A stretch of 56,615 nucleotides of DNA. Origin: Streptomyces bicolor. GTDB taxonomy: Bacteria > Actinomycetota > Actinomycetes > Streptomycetales > Streptomycetaceae. The notes beneath the pieces are model-generated. The model was not told the origin of the DNA. It saw only the letters and a program-made list of their open reading frames with translations, and did not search any database. Shown here piece by piece: positions 23,901 through 31,496 of this stretch. The stretch lies in assembly GCF_000719285.1 (NCBI RefSeq), contig NZ_JOFS01000043.1, forward strand, positions 1 to 56,615. The letters are read 5' to 3'. How positions within the stretch are numbered: position 1 is the stretch's first letter; every line of letters begins with the position of its first letter. A program made the translations under genes and the position numbers.

Positions 23901-26498
23901 ATGGACAAGCGGTACGAGGTGTACGCGCTCGCCGACCGGCATTTCTACGAGTCGCCGGAGCACATGCCCGCGGACACGCGGGACACCGAGCGCCTGTACG
24001 AGGCGGCGCGGCGCGAGGTCCCGGACTGCTGGGACGCGGCGCGGATCGGGGACTGGCTGGCGCTCACGCCGCTCGGCACGGACGGGGCACCCCTGCCCGG
24101 CCCGGCCCAGGGCTGGAAGATCCACGCCTCCGCCACCCGGGCGAACGCGGAGCGGATCGCCGCGATCGTGTGGGACTACTGCGTTCCGCGCCGCATCCCG
24201 TTCAAGTTCGTGCCCGGCCCGCACCTGGTGCACCTGCGCAACACCAAGTACGCCGCACGTGACTCCAGCGGCAAGTTCGTCACGATCTACCCGGCCGACG
24301 AGGAGCAGCTGCACGTCGTGCTGCGCGAGCTCGGCCGGCTCCTGGAGGGCTTCGAGGGGCCGTACATCCTCACTGATCTGCGGTGGTACGACGGCCCGCT
24401 CTATGTCCGCTACGGCGCTTTCGCGCGCACCTTCGTCGTCGACGAGCGCGGCTCGCTCGTGCCGGCGGTGCTGGACGGCGACGGGAAGCGGGTGCCGGAC
24501 CGGCGGGCGCCGTCCTTCCAGGTGCCGGAGTGGGTGACGCTGCCGGCCTTCCTGGAGCCGCATCTGACGGCACGCAACACGACGACGGTGGGCGAACTGC
24601 CGTACCGCATCGAGAAGGCGCTGCACTTCTCCAACGGCGGCGGGGTGTACGCGGGCACCGACACCCGGGACGGTCGCCGGGTCGTGCTGAAGGAGGGGCG
24701 GCCGCACGCGGGGCTGGCCGCCGACGGGGCGGACGCGATCGCGCGTCTGGAGCGGGAGAAGGCCGCGCTGGAGCAGGCGGCGGGGACGGGGGTCGTGCCG
24801 GAGGTGCGGGACTGGTTCACGCTCGGCGACCACCGGTTCCTCGTCATGGACTTCCTCGAGGGCCGCCCGCTGAACTCGTTCTTCGCCGAGCGGCATCCAC
24901 TGCTCACCCCCGACCCCGACCCGAAGGCGGTGGCCGAGTACACGGCTTGGGCGGTGCGCATCCACGAGGCGGTGCAGCGGGCGGTGGAGGCCGTGCACGC
25001 GCGCGGGATCGCCTTCAACGACCTGCACGTCTTCAACATCATGGTCGGCCCGGACGAGGAGTCGGTGTCCCTGCTCGACTTCGAGGCGGCGGCGCCGATC
25101 TCCGAGCAGGGCCGGCAGGTGGTGGCCCATCCTGGCTTCTTCGCCCCGCCGGACCGCACCGGCGCCGACGTGGACCGCTACGCGCTGGCGTGTCTGCGGC
25201 TCGCCCTGTTCCTGCCGGTGACCACATTGTTCGTGGTCGACCGGGGCAAGGCGGCCCACCTCGCCGAGGTGATCTCACGTGAGTTCCCGGACGTGCCGCG
25301 GGAGTTCCTGGACGAGGCGGTCGCGGAGATCACGCGGGGCGCCCCGGTGCGGGCACCGTCGTACGTGGAGCCCGGGGACTGGCCGTACAGCCGCGACTCC
25401 ATGGTCAAGGCGCTCCTCGCCTCGGCGACCCCCGAGCGCGAGGACCGGCTCTTCCCCGGCGACATCACGCAGTTCTCCGACGGCGGCGGCCTCGGCCTGG
25501 CACACGGTGCGGCGGGGGTGCTGTACGCGCTGGACGCGGTCGGCGCCGAGCGCTACGAGGAGGGCGAACGCTGGCTCCTGGCCCGCACCGCACCGCCGCC
25601 GACGGGCACACCGCTCGGGCTGTACGACGGTCTCGCGGGCGTCGCGCACGTCCTGGACCGGCTCGGCCACCGACAGCGCGCCCTGGACCTGATCCAGGGG
25701 ATCCTCCGGGAACGGTGGCAGAACCTGTCCTCCGACCTGCACGGCGGTCTGGCCGGACTGGGCCTGGTCCTCGGCGAGTTGGCGCACACGACCGGCGAGA
25801 CGGAGCTGCGGGACCGGGCCGCCGAGGTCGCCGACATCCTCGTACGACGACTCGCGCAGCCGCTTCCGGACACGCCCAAGCGGCGCCGGGCCGGGCTGTT
25901 GCGGGGTGCGAGCGGCCCCGCGCTGTTCCTGCTGCGTCAGTACGAACGGACCGGCGAGCCGCGACTGTTGGCGGCGGCCGGAGTCGCGCTCCGCCGGGAC
26001 CTGGAGTGCTGCGTGACGCACCCGAGCGGCTCGTTGGAGGTCGACGAGGGCTGGCGGACGATGCCCTACCTCGGTGACGGCAGCGCGGGCATCGGGATGG
26101 TCCTGGACGACTACCTCGCCCGGGGCGACGACCCCGACGGCAAGTTCGAGCGGGCCCGCGCCGGCATTCTCACCGCCGCCACCAGCCGTTTCTATGTGCA
26201 GCCCGGCCTCTTCCAGGGCCGTGCCGGGATGATCCTGCACCTGGCCCGCACCGACGCGCCCGGAGCGACCGCCGAACGGCTCGCCGGGCAGATCGCCGGG
26301 CTCGGCTGGTTCGCGATGGACTACCAGGGCCAACTGGCCTTCCCCGGTCACCAGATGATGCGGCTGTCGATGGACCTGGGCACCGGAACGGCAGGGTGCC
26401 TGCTCGCGCTCGGCGCGGCCCTCGACGACACGGCCACCGCGCACCTGCCGTTCCTGCCGCCGCCAGGGCGGCCCCCACAGCGCGGTTCCGCGACCTGA
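23901..26498 (+). CDS. ramC: class III lanthionine synthetase (RamC/AmfT-like)
   Basis: An 865-residue trifunctional enzyme. The N-terminal lyase-like region (about 1-230) begins DKRYEVYALADRHFYESP. The kinase domain has VVLKEGR (Lys264), a catalytic loop FNDLHVFN (Asp374) and a metal motif LLDFEAA (Asp393; DFE in place of DFG). A LanC-like C-terminal region (about 510-865) shows the glycine-rich barrel turns (GLAHGAAGVLYAL, LHGGLAGLGL, LGTGTAGCLLALG). It lacks the Cys/His zinc ligands, as in other class III enzymes. It should phosphorylate Ser in RamS, eliminate phosphate, then close lanthionine or labionin rings. GGGGGAGGC precedes the ATG at 23901; the frame upstream (from 23766) has no comparable start. 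ramS follows after 58 bp. Confidence 0.93.
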   Translation: MDKRYEVYALADRHFYESPEHMPADTRDTERLYEAARREVPDCWDAARIGDWLALTPLGTDGAPLPGPAQGWKIHASATRANAERIAAIVWDYCVPRRIPFKFVPGPHLVHLRNTKYAARDSSGKFVTIYPADEEQLHVVLRELGRLLEGFEGPYILTDLRWYDGPLYVRYGAFARTFVVDERGSLVPAVLDGDGKRVPDRRAPSFQVPEWVTLPAFLEPHLTARNTTTVGELPYRIEKALHFSNGGGVYAGTDTRDGRRVVLKEGRPHAGLAADGADAIARLEREKAALEQAAGTGVVPEVRDWFTLGDHRFLVMDFLEGRPLNSFFAERHPLLTPDPDPKAVAEYTAWAVRIHEAVQRAVEAVHARGIAFNDLHVFNIMVGPDEESVSLLDFEAAAPISEQGRQVVAHPGFFAPPDRTGADVDRYALACLRLALFLPVTTLFVVDRGKAAHLAEVISREFPDVPREFLDEAVAEITRGAPVRAPSYVEPGDWPYSRDSMVKALLASATPEREDRLFPGDITQFSDGGGLGLAHGAAGVLYALDAVGAERYEEGERWLLARTAPPPTGTPLGLYDGLAGVAHVLDRLGHRQRALDLIQGILRERWQNLSSDLHGGLAGLGLVLGELAHTTGETELRDRAAEVADILVRRLAQPLPDTPKRRRAGLLRGASGPALFLLRQYERTGEPRLLAAAGVALRRDLECCVTHPSGSLEVDEGWRTMPYLGDGSAGIGMVLDDYLARGDDPDGKFERARAGILTAATSRFYVQPGLFQGRAGMILHLARTDAPGATAERLAGQIAGLGWFAMDYQGQLAFPGHQMMRLSMDLGTGTAGCLLALGAALDDTATAHLPFLPPPGRPPQRGSAT

Positions 26499-26556
26499 CG
26501 GAGCCGTGACCCAACCCCGTCCCCACGGGTGGACGACAACGAAGGAAGGAAACGTC

Positions 26557-26673
26557 ATGGCACTTCTCGACCTGCAGGCGATGGAGTCCGAGGACCGCAC
26601 CGAGGGCGGCGGCGCCAGCACCCTCAGCCTGCTGTCCTGCGTCAGCGCCGCGAGCCTGACGCTCTGTCTCTGA
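26557..26673 (+). CDS. ramS: SapB/AmfS-like class III lanthipeptide precursor
   Basis: A 38-residue precursor. The leader begins MALLDLQAME, close to the class III recognition sequence of AmfS and RamS. The core carries two Ser-x2-Ser-x3-Cys motifs: Ser21/Ser24/Cys28 and Ser30/Ser33/Cys37, each able to give a lanthionine or labionin ring. After modification and trimming it would be a SapB-like amphiphilic peptide that lowers surface tension for aerial growth. Only one residue (Val29) separates the two ring motifs, whereas in SapB and AmfS as I recall them there are two. It ends one residue after the last Cys. AAGGAAGGAAA precedes the ATG. A 5-bp hairpin (26516-26529) lies upstream, and a strong one follows. 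Confidence 0.93.
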   Translation: MALLDLQAMESEDRTEGGGASTLSLLSCVSAASLTLCL

Positions 26674-26693
26674 CCGACGCCGTGCGTCCAAGG

Positions 26694-26734
26694 CCCCGGG
26701 CGGTCCGCTCCCGCGAGGGAGGGGCCGCCCGGGG
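26694..26734 (+). terminator. hairpin between ramS and ramA
   Basis: CCCCGGGCGG (26694-26703) pairs perfectly with CCGCCCGGGG (26725-26734), extendable inward by three pairs including one wobble. There is no T-tract. Its place 21 bp after the precursor stop suggests partial termination or RNA end protection, giving more ramS than transporter message. Confidence 0.6.
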
Positions 26735-26764
26735 TCCGGCACGGACCGGAGAGGCCGCAGCCGT

Positions 26765-28456
26765 ATGACGGAAGCCACCAGGACGCTGACCGGACCGCTC
26801 GGCCCGGCACCCGTCCGCACTCTGGCCCTGTGCCTGGTGAGCACGGCCGCGACCGGCGCCGGCCTGCTGCTGCCCGCCGCGCTGGGCCACACCCTGGACC
26901 TGTTGCTGACCCGGGCCCCGGCGACCCGGTGGGTGCTGTACTGCGCCGGGATCGTCCTGCTGCTCGCCCTGCTCGACGCCTGCGAGACCGTGCTGCACGG
27001 CACACTCGACGCCCGCACCACCGCCTGGCTGCGCCGCCGCCTGACCCGGCACGTCCTGGCCGTGGGCCCGCGCGCCGCCGCCCGCTTCGGCCCCGGAGAC
27101 CTCGTCGCCCGCCTCGTCGGCAACGCCGCCCAGGCCGGCACGGCACCGACCGGCCGCGCGGCCCTGCTCGCCGCGCTCGCCGGACCGGTCGGCGGCATCG
27201 TGGCCCTCGCCCTGATCGACCCGTGGCTCGCGGCCGTACTGCTGGCCGGAGCACCTGTGCTGGCGCTGCTGCTGCGCGCCCTCGCCCGCGACACCAGGGA
27301 CTGCGTGGCCCGCTACCAGAAGGCGCAGGGGCGGATCGCGCAGGCGCTCTCGGAAGCCGTCCGCGGGCACCGCACCATCGAGGCGGCGGGTGCGGCCGAC
27401 CGGGAGACGGCCCGGATCCTGCGTCCGCTGCCCGAACTGTCCGAGGCCGGGCACCGCATGTGGCGGGTGCAGGGGCGGGCCGCGGGCCGGTCGGTGGCCG
27501 TGGCCCCGCTGCTCCAGCTCGGCGTAGTCGCCGTGGCCGGGGTCCTGCTGGCCCGGCACCGGCTGACGGTCGGCGAGGTGCTCGCGGCCTCCCGGTACGC
27601 GGTCCTGGCCACCGGGGTCGGAGTGCTGGTCGGGCAGCTCGCCGGGCTGGCCCGGGCGCGTGCGGCGACGGAACGCCTCCACGAGGTTCTGGCGGAGCCC
27701 GCCCCCGGCTACGGCGAGCGCGGACTTCCGCCCGGTCCGGGCCGGCTGGAGCTGCGCGGGGTGACCGCCCGGCGCGGCGGGCGTGCCGTGCTCGACGGCG
27801 TCGACCTCGTCGTGCCCGGCGGGACGACCCTGGCCGTCGTGGGCCGGTCGGGCGCCGGCAAGTCGCTGCTCGCCGCGGTCGCCGGACGGCTGGCCGAGCC
27901 GGACGCCGGAGAGGTGCGGCTCGACGGAGTGCCGTTGCGTGACCTCACCCACGACGCGTTGCGCCGTGCCGTCGGCCACGCCTTCGAGCGCCCCGCCCTG
28001 CTGGGCGGCACGGTCGAGGAGGAGATCGGCCTCGCGCTGTCGTCCCCCTCCCCCGCCCGCGTCCGGGAGGCGTCCCGCACGGCCCACGCGGACGACTTCG
28101 TGCGCCGCCTGCCCCAGGGATACGCCACCCCCGTCTCCGCCGCCCCACGCTCCGGCGGGGAGTCCCAACGCCTCGGCCTCGCCCGGGCATTCGCCCACGG
28201 CGGCCGCCTGCTGATCCTCGACGACGCCCTCTCCAGCCTCGACACGGTGACCGAGGCCCGCATCACGGCGGCCCTCGTGAACGGCGGCCGGCACGACGGC
28301 ACCCGACTCCTGATCGCCCACCGCGCCACGACCGCCGCCCGCGCGGACGCGGTGGCCTGGCTGGATGGAGGGCGGGTGCGGGCGGTGGGGCGGCACGAGG
28401 AGCTCTGGGGGATACCGGAGTACCGGGCGGTGTTCGCGGGCGAGGAGCGGGCATGA
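26765..28456 (+). CDS. ramA: ABC exporter half-transporter (RamA/AmfB-like)
   Basis: A 563-residue half-transporter with six predicted membrane segments in the first 300 residues and a C-terminal ATPase. The ATPase has Walker A GRSGAGKSL, signature SGGESQRLGLARA and Walker B LLILDDALSSLD. The residue after the Walker B Asp is Asp rather than the catalytic Glu, as in the degenerate partner of heterodimeric exporters. It should pair with RamB to export the RamS product. Its stop overlaps the ramB start by 4 bp (ATGA). Confidence 0.9.
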   Translation: MTEATRTLTGPLGPAPVRTLALCLVSTAATGAGLLLPAALGHTLDLLLTRAPATRWVLYCAGIVLLLALLDACETVLHGTLDARTTAWLRRRLTRHVLAVGPRAAARFGPGDLVARLVGNAAQAGTAPTGRAALLAALAGPVGGIVALALIDPWLAAVLLAGAPVLALLLRALARDTRDCVARYQKAQGRIAQALSEAVRGHRTIEAAGAADRETARILRPLPELSEAGHRMWRVQGRAAGRSVAVAPLLQLGVVAVAGVLLARHRLTVGEVLAASRYAVLATGVGVLVGQLAGLARARAATERLHEVLAEPAPGYGERGLPPGPGRLELRGVTARRGGRAVLDGVDLVVPGGTTLAVVGRSGAGKSLLAAVAGRLAEPDAGEVRLDGVPLRDLTHDALRRAVGHAFERPALLGGTVEEEIGLALSSPSPARVREASRTAHADDFVRRLPQGYATPVSAAPRSGGESQRLGLARAFAHGGRLLILDDALSSLDTVTEARITAALVNGGRHDGTRLLIAHRATTAARADAVAWLDGGRVRAVGRHEELWGIPEYRAVFAGEERA

Positions 28457-30387
28457 CCGAGGGCGTTCACCGGCGTGGCCTCCGCTTCCTGCGGGACCGG
28501 TGGCGGGTCGTGCTGCGGCTGGGTGGCTGGTCGGTTCTGGAGACCGGGCAGACCTTCCTCACCGGATTCGCGCTCGCCCGTGGCCTGGACGCGGGGTTCC
28601 TGGCCGGGCGGATCGGGACCGGACTCGCCTGGCTCGGCGTGGCCGGACTGGCTGTGCTCGTCGCGGCGTACGGCACCGTGCGGGTGTACGACGCGGTCGC
28701 GGCGCTGGCCGAGCCGCTCAGGGACCGGCTGGTCACGCGGGTCGTCTCACGCGGGGTGCGGGAGGGGGACGCGGGATCGCTGTCCGGGCTGACCCAGCAG
28801 GTCGAGATCGCGCGGGACACCTTCGCCGGGCTGGTGATGGTGTCGCGTTCGTTCGTGTTCACCGCGGTCGGTGCGGTCGTGGGCCTGGCGTCCCTCCACC
28901 CGCTGCTCCTCCTCGTCGTCGGGCCTCCGCTCGCCGCGGGGCTGGGCCTGTTCACGGTGACGCTGCGGCCGCTGGCCCGCCGCCAGGAGGCGTTCCTCGC
29001 CGCCGACGAGGCGCTGGCCGACCGGCTGGGTGCCGTCTGCCCAGGGCTGCGGGACATCACGGCGGCCGGGGCGGAGGAGCGGGTCGCCGCCGGCACGCGG
29101 ACCTGCGTCGACGCCGAGCAGCGGGCCGCCGACGCCCTCGCCCGCTGGGGTGTCCTGCGCGTGGTGTCACTGGCGCTCGGCGGCCGGCTCCCCATCGTGC
29201 TGCTCCTCGCCTGCGCACCCTGGCTCCTCGACCACGGCGTCACCGCCGGAGCGCTGGTGGGCGCCCTCGCCTACGTGACCCAGTCCTTGCTGCCGGCCCT
29301 GCACAACCTGGTCCACGGGCTGGGCACGAGTGGGTCGCGGCTGGTGGTGGTGTTGCAGCGGCTGATGCGGGAGGCGACCTGCGGTGCCGAGGCTGAAACA
29401 GTGGCCAGGACCGAGGCTGAGGCCGAAACAGGTGCCGGGGGGTGGGCCGGGGCCAAGCCCCAGCGCGAGGCTGGGGCCGAGGGCAGGGCTGAGGACGAGC
29501 GCGAACCGTCCAACCCGCCGGCCCTCTCCCTCACCTCCGTCACCTTCGCCTACGGCCCCTGCGCGACCCCCGTCATCGACGACCTGGACCTCACCCTCCC
29601 ACCCGGCGCCCACCTGGCCGTCGTAGGTCCGAGCGGCATCGGGAAGTCCACGCTCGCCGCGCTGGTCGCCGGGATGGTGGAACCGCGCAGCGGCACCGTT
29701 CGGCTCCGCGGGCACCCGGTGCCCGGCCCCGAGGCCGCCGCGCTGCGGGTGCTGATCCCGCAGGAGGCGTACGTGTTCACCGGCACGCTCGCCGAGAACC
29801 TCGGGCTGCTGCGGCAGACCCCCGTACCCGAGGCGGAGCTGCTCGGCGCGGCGGAGGCCGTGGGGCTCCTCCCGTTGCTCGAAGCGCTCGGCGGGCCGAC
29901 CGCGACGATCGATCCGGCGGCGCTCTCGGCGGGCGAGCGGCAGCTGATCGCCCTGACCCGGGCCTACCTGTCCCGCGCCCCGCTCGCCCTGCTCGACGAG
30001 GCGACCTGCCACCTGGACGCCCGGGCCGAGCAACGCGCGGAACGGGCCTTCGCGGACCGGCCGGGCGGCACTCTGGTGGTCGTCGCGCACCGCATCGGCT
30101 CGGCCCGCCGCGCCGACCGGGTCCTGGTCATGGACGGCCCGCACACGGCGTACGGCACACACGACGAACTCCTGCGCCGCTCGCCGACGTACCGTGATCT
30201 CGTGGGCGGCTGGACGCCCGCGCCGTCACAGCCAGCCCTCGCCCTGCGAGATCCGGATCGCGTCGACGCGGTTGCGGGCACCGGTCTTGCGGGTGATGGC
30301 GGCCATGTAGTTGCGCACGGTCCCGTGGGACAGGTGCAGGCTCCCCGCGATCTCCGCCACCGAGGCTCCCTCGGCGGCGAGGGATAA
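28453..30387 (+). CDS. ramB: ABC exporter half-transporter (RamB/AmfA-like) with insert and extended C-terminus
   Basis: A 644-residue half-transporter: membrane domain in residues about 15-305, ATPase from about 360. The ATPase has Walker A GPSGIGKST, signature LSAGERQLIAL and a normal Walker B LALLDEATCHLD. Two oddities are visible. Between the membrane domain and the ATPase lies a low-complexity Glu/Ala/Gly insert (about 310-355, e.g. EAEAETGAGG). The frame also runs about 54 codons past the usual end (YRDLVGGW), through the antisense of ramR, to a stop at 30387. It is the last gene of ramC-S-A-B. Confidence 0.85.
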   Translation: MTEGVHRRGLRFLRDRWRVVLRLGGWSVLETGQTFLTGFALARGLDAGFLAGRIGTGLAWLGVAGLAVLVAAYGTVRVYDAVAALAEPLRDRLVTRVVSRGVREGDAGSLSGLTQQVEIARDTFAGLVMVSRSFVFTAVGAVVGLASLHPLLLLVVGPPLAAGLGLFTVTLRPLARRQEAFLAADEALADRLGAVCPGLRDITAAGAEERVAAGTRTCVDAEQRAADALARWGVLRVVSLALGGRLPIVLLLACAPWLLDHGVTAGALVGALAYVTQSLLPALHNLVHGLGTSGSRLVVVLQRLMREATCGAEAETVARTEAEAETGAGGWAGAKPQREAGAEGRAEDEREPSNPPALSLTSVTFAYGPCATPVIDDLDLTLPPGAHLAVVGPSGIGKSTLAALVAGMVEPRSGTVRLRGHPVPGPEAAALRVLIPQEAYVFTGTLAENLGLLRQTPVPEAELLGAAEAVGLLPLLEALGGPTATIDPAALSAGERQLIALTRAYLSRAPLALLDEATCHLDARAEQRAERAFADRPGGTLVVVAHRIGSARRADRVLVMDGPHTAYGTHDELLRRSPTYRDLVGGWTPAPSQPALALRDPDRVDAVAGTGLAGDGGHVVAHGPVGQVQAPRDLRHRGSLGGEG

Positions 30388-30834
30388 CACGCTCAGCTCC
30401 CGTCTGGTCAGCGGCATCTCGGCGGCCTTGAGGAAACCGAAGCCCAGCGAGTCGTCGACGAAACGTTCCCCCTGGGCGACGCGCCGGATCCCGTGCACGA
30501 GTTTCTCCGGCGAACTCTCCTTGTCGACGTAGCCGAGCGCCCCGGCCTCGGCGGCCCGTTTCAGCAGGCCCGGCCTGTTGGCGCCGGCGAGCACGAGCAG
30601 CCGTGGCGGTGTCCGGCCCGCCTCGCGCGCGCAGAGCTCACCGAGGGGCGGGATGCCGTAGGTGTCCGAGCAGTCGAGGTCGGCCGCGCAGACATCCGGA
30701 CGTACGGATCGCAGACGGCCGGGGGCACCGTGCCACGAGGCGTCGAACACCCCTAGGTCCGGTTCCCGGCGGAGCCAATCCGCCAGGACCGATCTGACCA
30801 GACACTCGTCATGCACCAGAAGCACCCGGATCAC
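30226..30834 (-). CDS. ramR: LuxR-type response regulator (RamR/AmfR-like)
   Basis: A 202-residue regulator: receiver domain (residues 1-120), then a LuxR helix-turn-helix with LTRRELSVLSLAAEG, VAEIAGSLHLSHGTVRNYMAAITRKTGARNR. RamR/AmfR activates the ramCSAB-type operon. The receiver keeps the acceptor Asp (in AADLDCSD) and Lys (GYVDKES), but the acidic pocket near the N-terminus reads VHDE, not VDDE, so phosphorylation may be weak or unused. I start at the GTG at 30834 (AGGGA 6 nt upstream, family-like start VIRVLLVHDE); an ATG at 30897 is possible. It is convergent with ramB and overlaps it by 162 bp. Confidence 0.88.
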   Translation of the reverse strand: MIRVLLVHDECLVRSVLADWLRREPDLGVFDASWHGAPGRLRSVRPDVCAADLDCSDTYGIPPLGELCAREAGRTPPRLLVLAGANRPGLLKRAAEAGALGYVDKESSPEKLVHGIRRVAQGERFVDDSLGFGFLKAAEMPLTRRELSVLSLAAEGASVAEIAGSLHLSHGTVRNYMAAITRKTGARNRVDAIRISQGEGWL

Positions 30835-31072
30835 TTCCCGTCCCTTCGGCTCGCCGTACACCGGTTCCGTGCTGAGAGCGCGTGCCCAATTGTTCATGCT
30901 CGGCACCGCCGCCGGGCGCGGAGAACCGGCCATCAGGGTGCGCGGGGGCGCACGCGCGGCGCCCGTACGCTGGGCCGCGCTTCGAATGCGGGGGCATGGG
31001 CTGGGAGCGAGGGGGTAAACGGCGGCATCCGCCGCGGCGCGGGCACCAGTGCGCCGGAGCGGGAGTCCCGCC

Positions 31073-31338
31073 GGCGCGGGGCGGCGCCCAACCGCGCTCG
31101 CGGGGCACGCCACCGCCCGCTCCACCGGCGTCCCACCTGACCCTCGCCCGCACCCACCGCCCGCTCTTCCGACACCCCACCGCACCCGCGCCTGCTCCGG
31201 CACCGGCGCGGGCCGGCGCCCACCCGCGCTCGCGGGGCACCCCACCGCCTGCTCACCCGGCGCCTCAACGCACACTCCCCTGCGCCCCACCGCCCGCCCT
31301 TCCGGCACCCCCATCGCACCCGCACCCCCTCCCGCACC
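31073..31338. repeat. two tandem ~132-bp imperfect repeats upstream of ramR
   Basis: Unit 1 spans about 31073-31204 and unit 2 about 31205-31338. Shared landmarks are CGCGCTCGCGGGGCAC (31093 and 31225), CACCGCCCGC and a final CCGGCACC/CCCGCACC end. A degenerate third start follows at about 31339. The repeats fill much of the gap 30898-31496 between ramR and the next phosphatase gene; that gap is GC-rich with no gene I can support. The ORF open on either strand here looks like composition, not coding. Confidence 0.6.
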
Positions 31339-31496
31339 GCGCGCCAGCCCGCGCCGCACCTCACGCTCACCCGCACCCCGCCCCCCGCTCGCCGTGCGGG
31401 AAGGGCCGTGAGGGGGGAGATTTGAGCCCTGGGGCCCGGCTCGCGTGAGCGGCCCGGGTCGCCTCCGGGACGCGCCCGTGCGAGGAGGTGGTCGGC

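Noticed and set aside
23715..25259. Extension of the phosphatase frame by about 500 codons upstream, antisense to ramC
   Set aside because: The phosphatase domain order starts at about 23714. The upstream part mirrors ramC and has no motif.
31073..31338. CRISPR-like array
   Set aside because: There are only two long imperfect units with no spacers and no cas genes.
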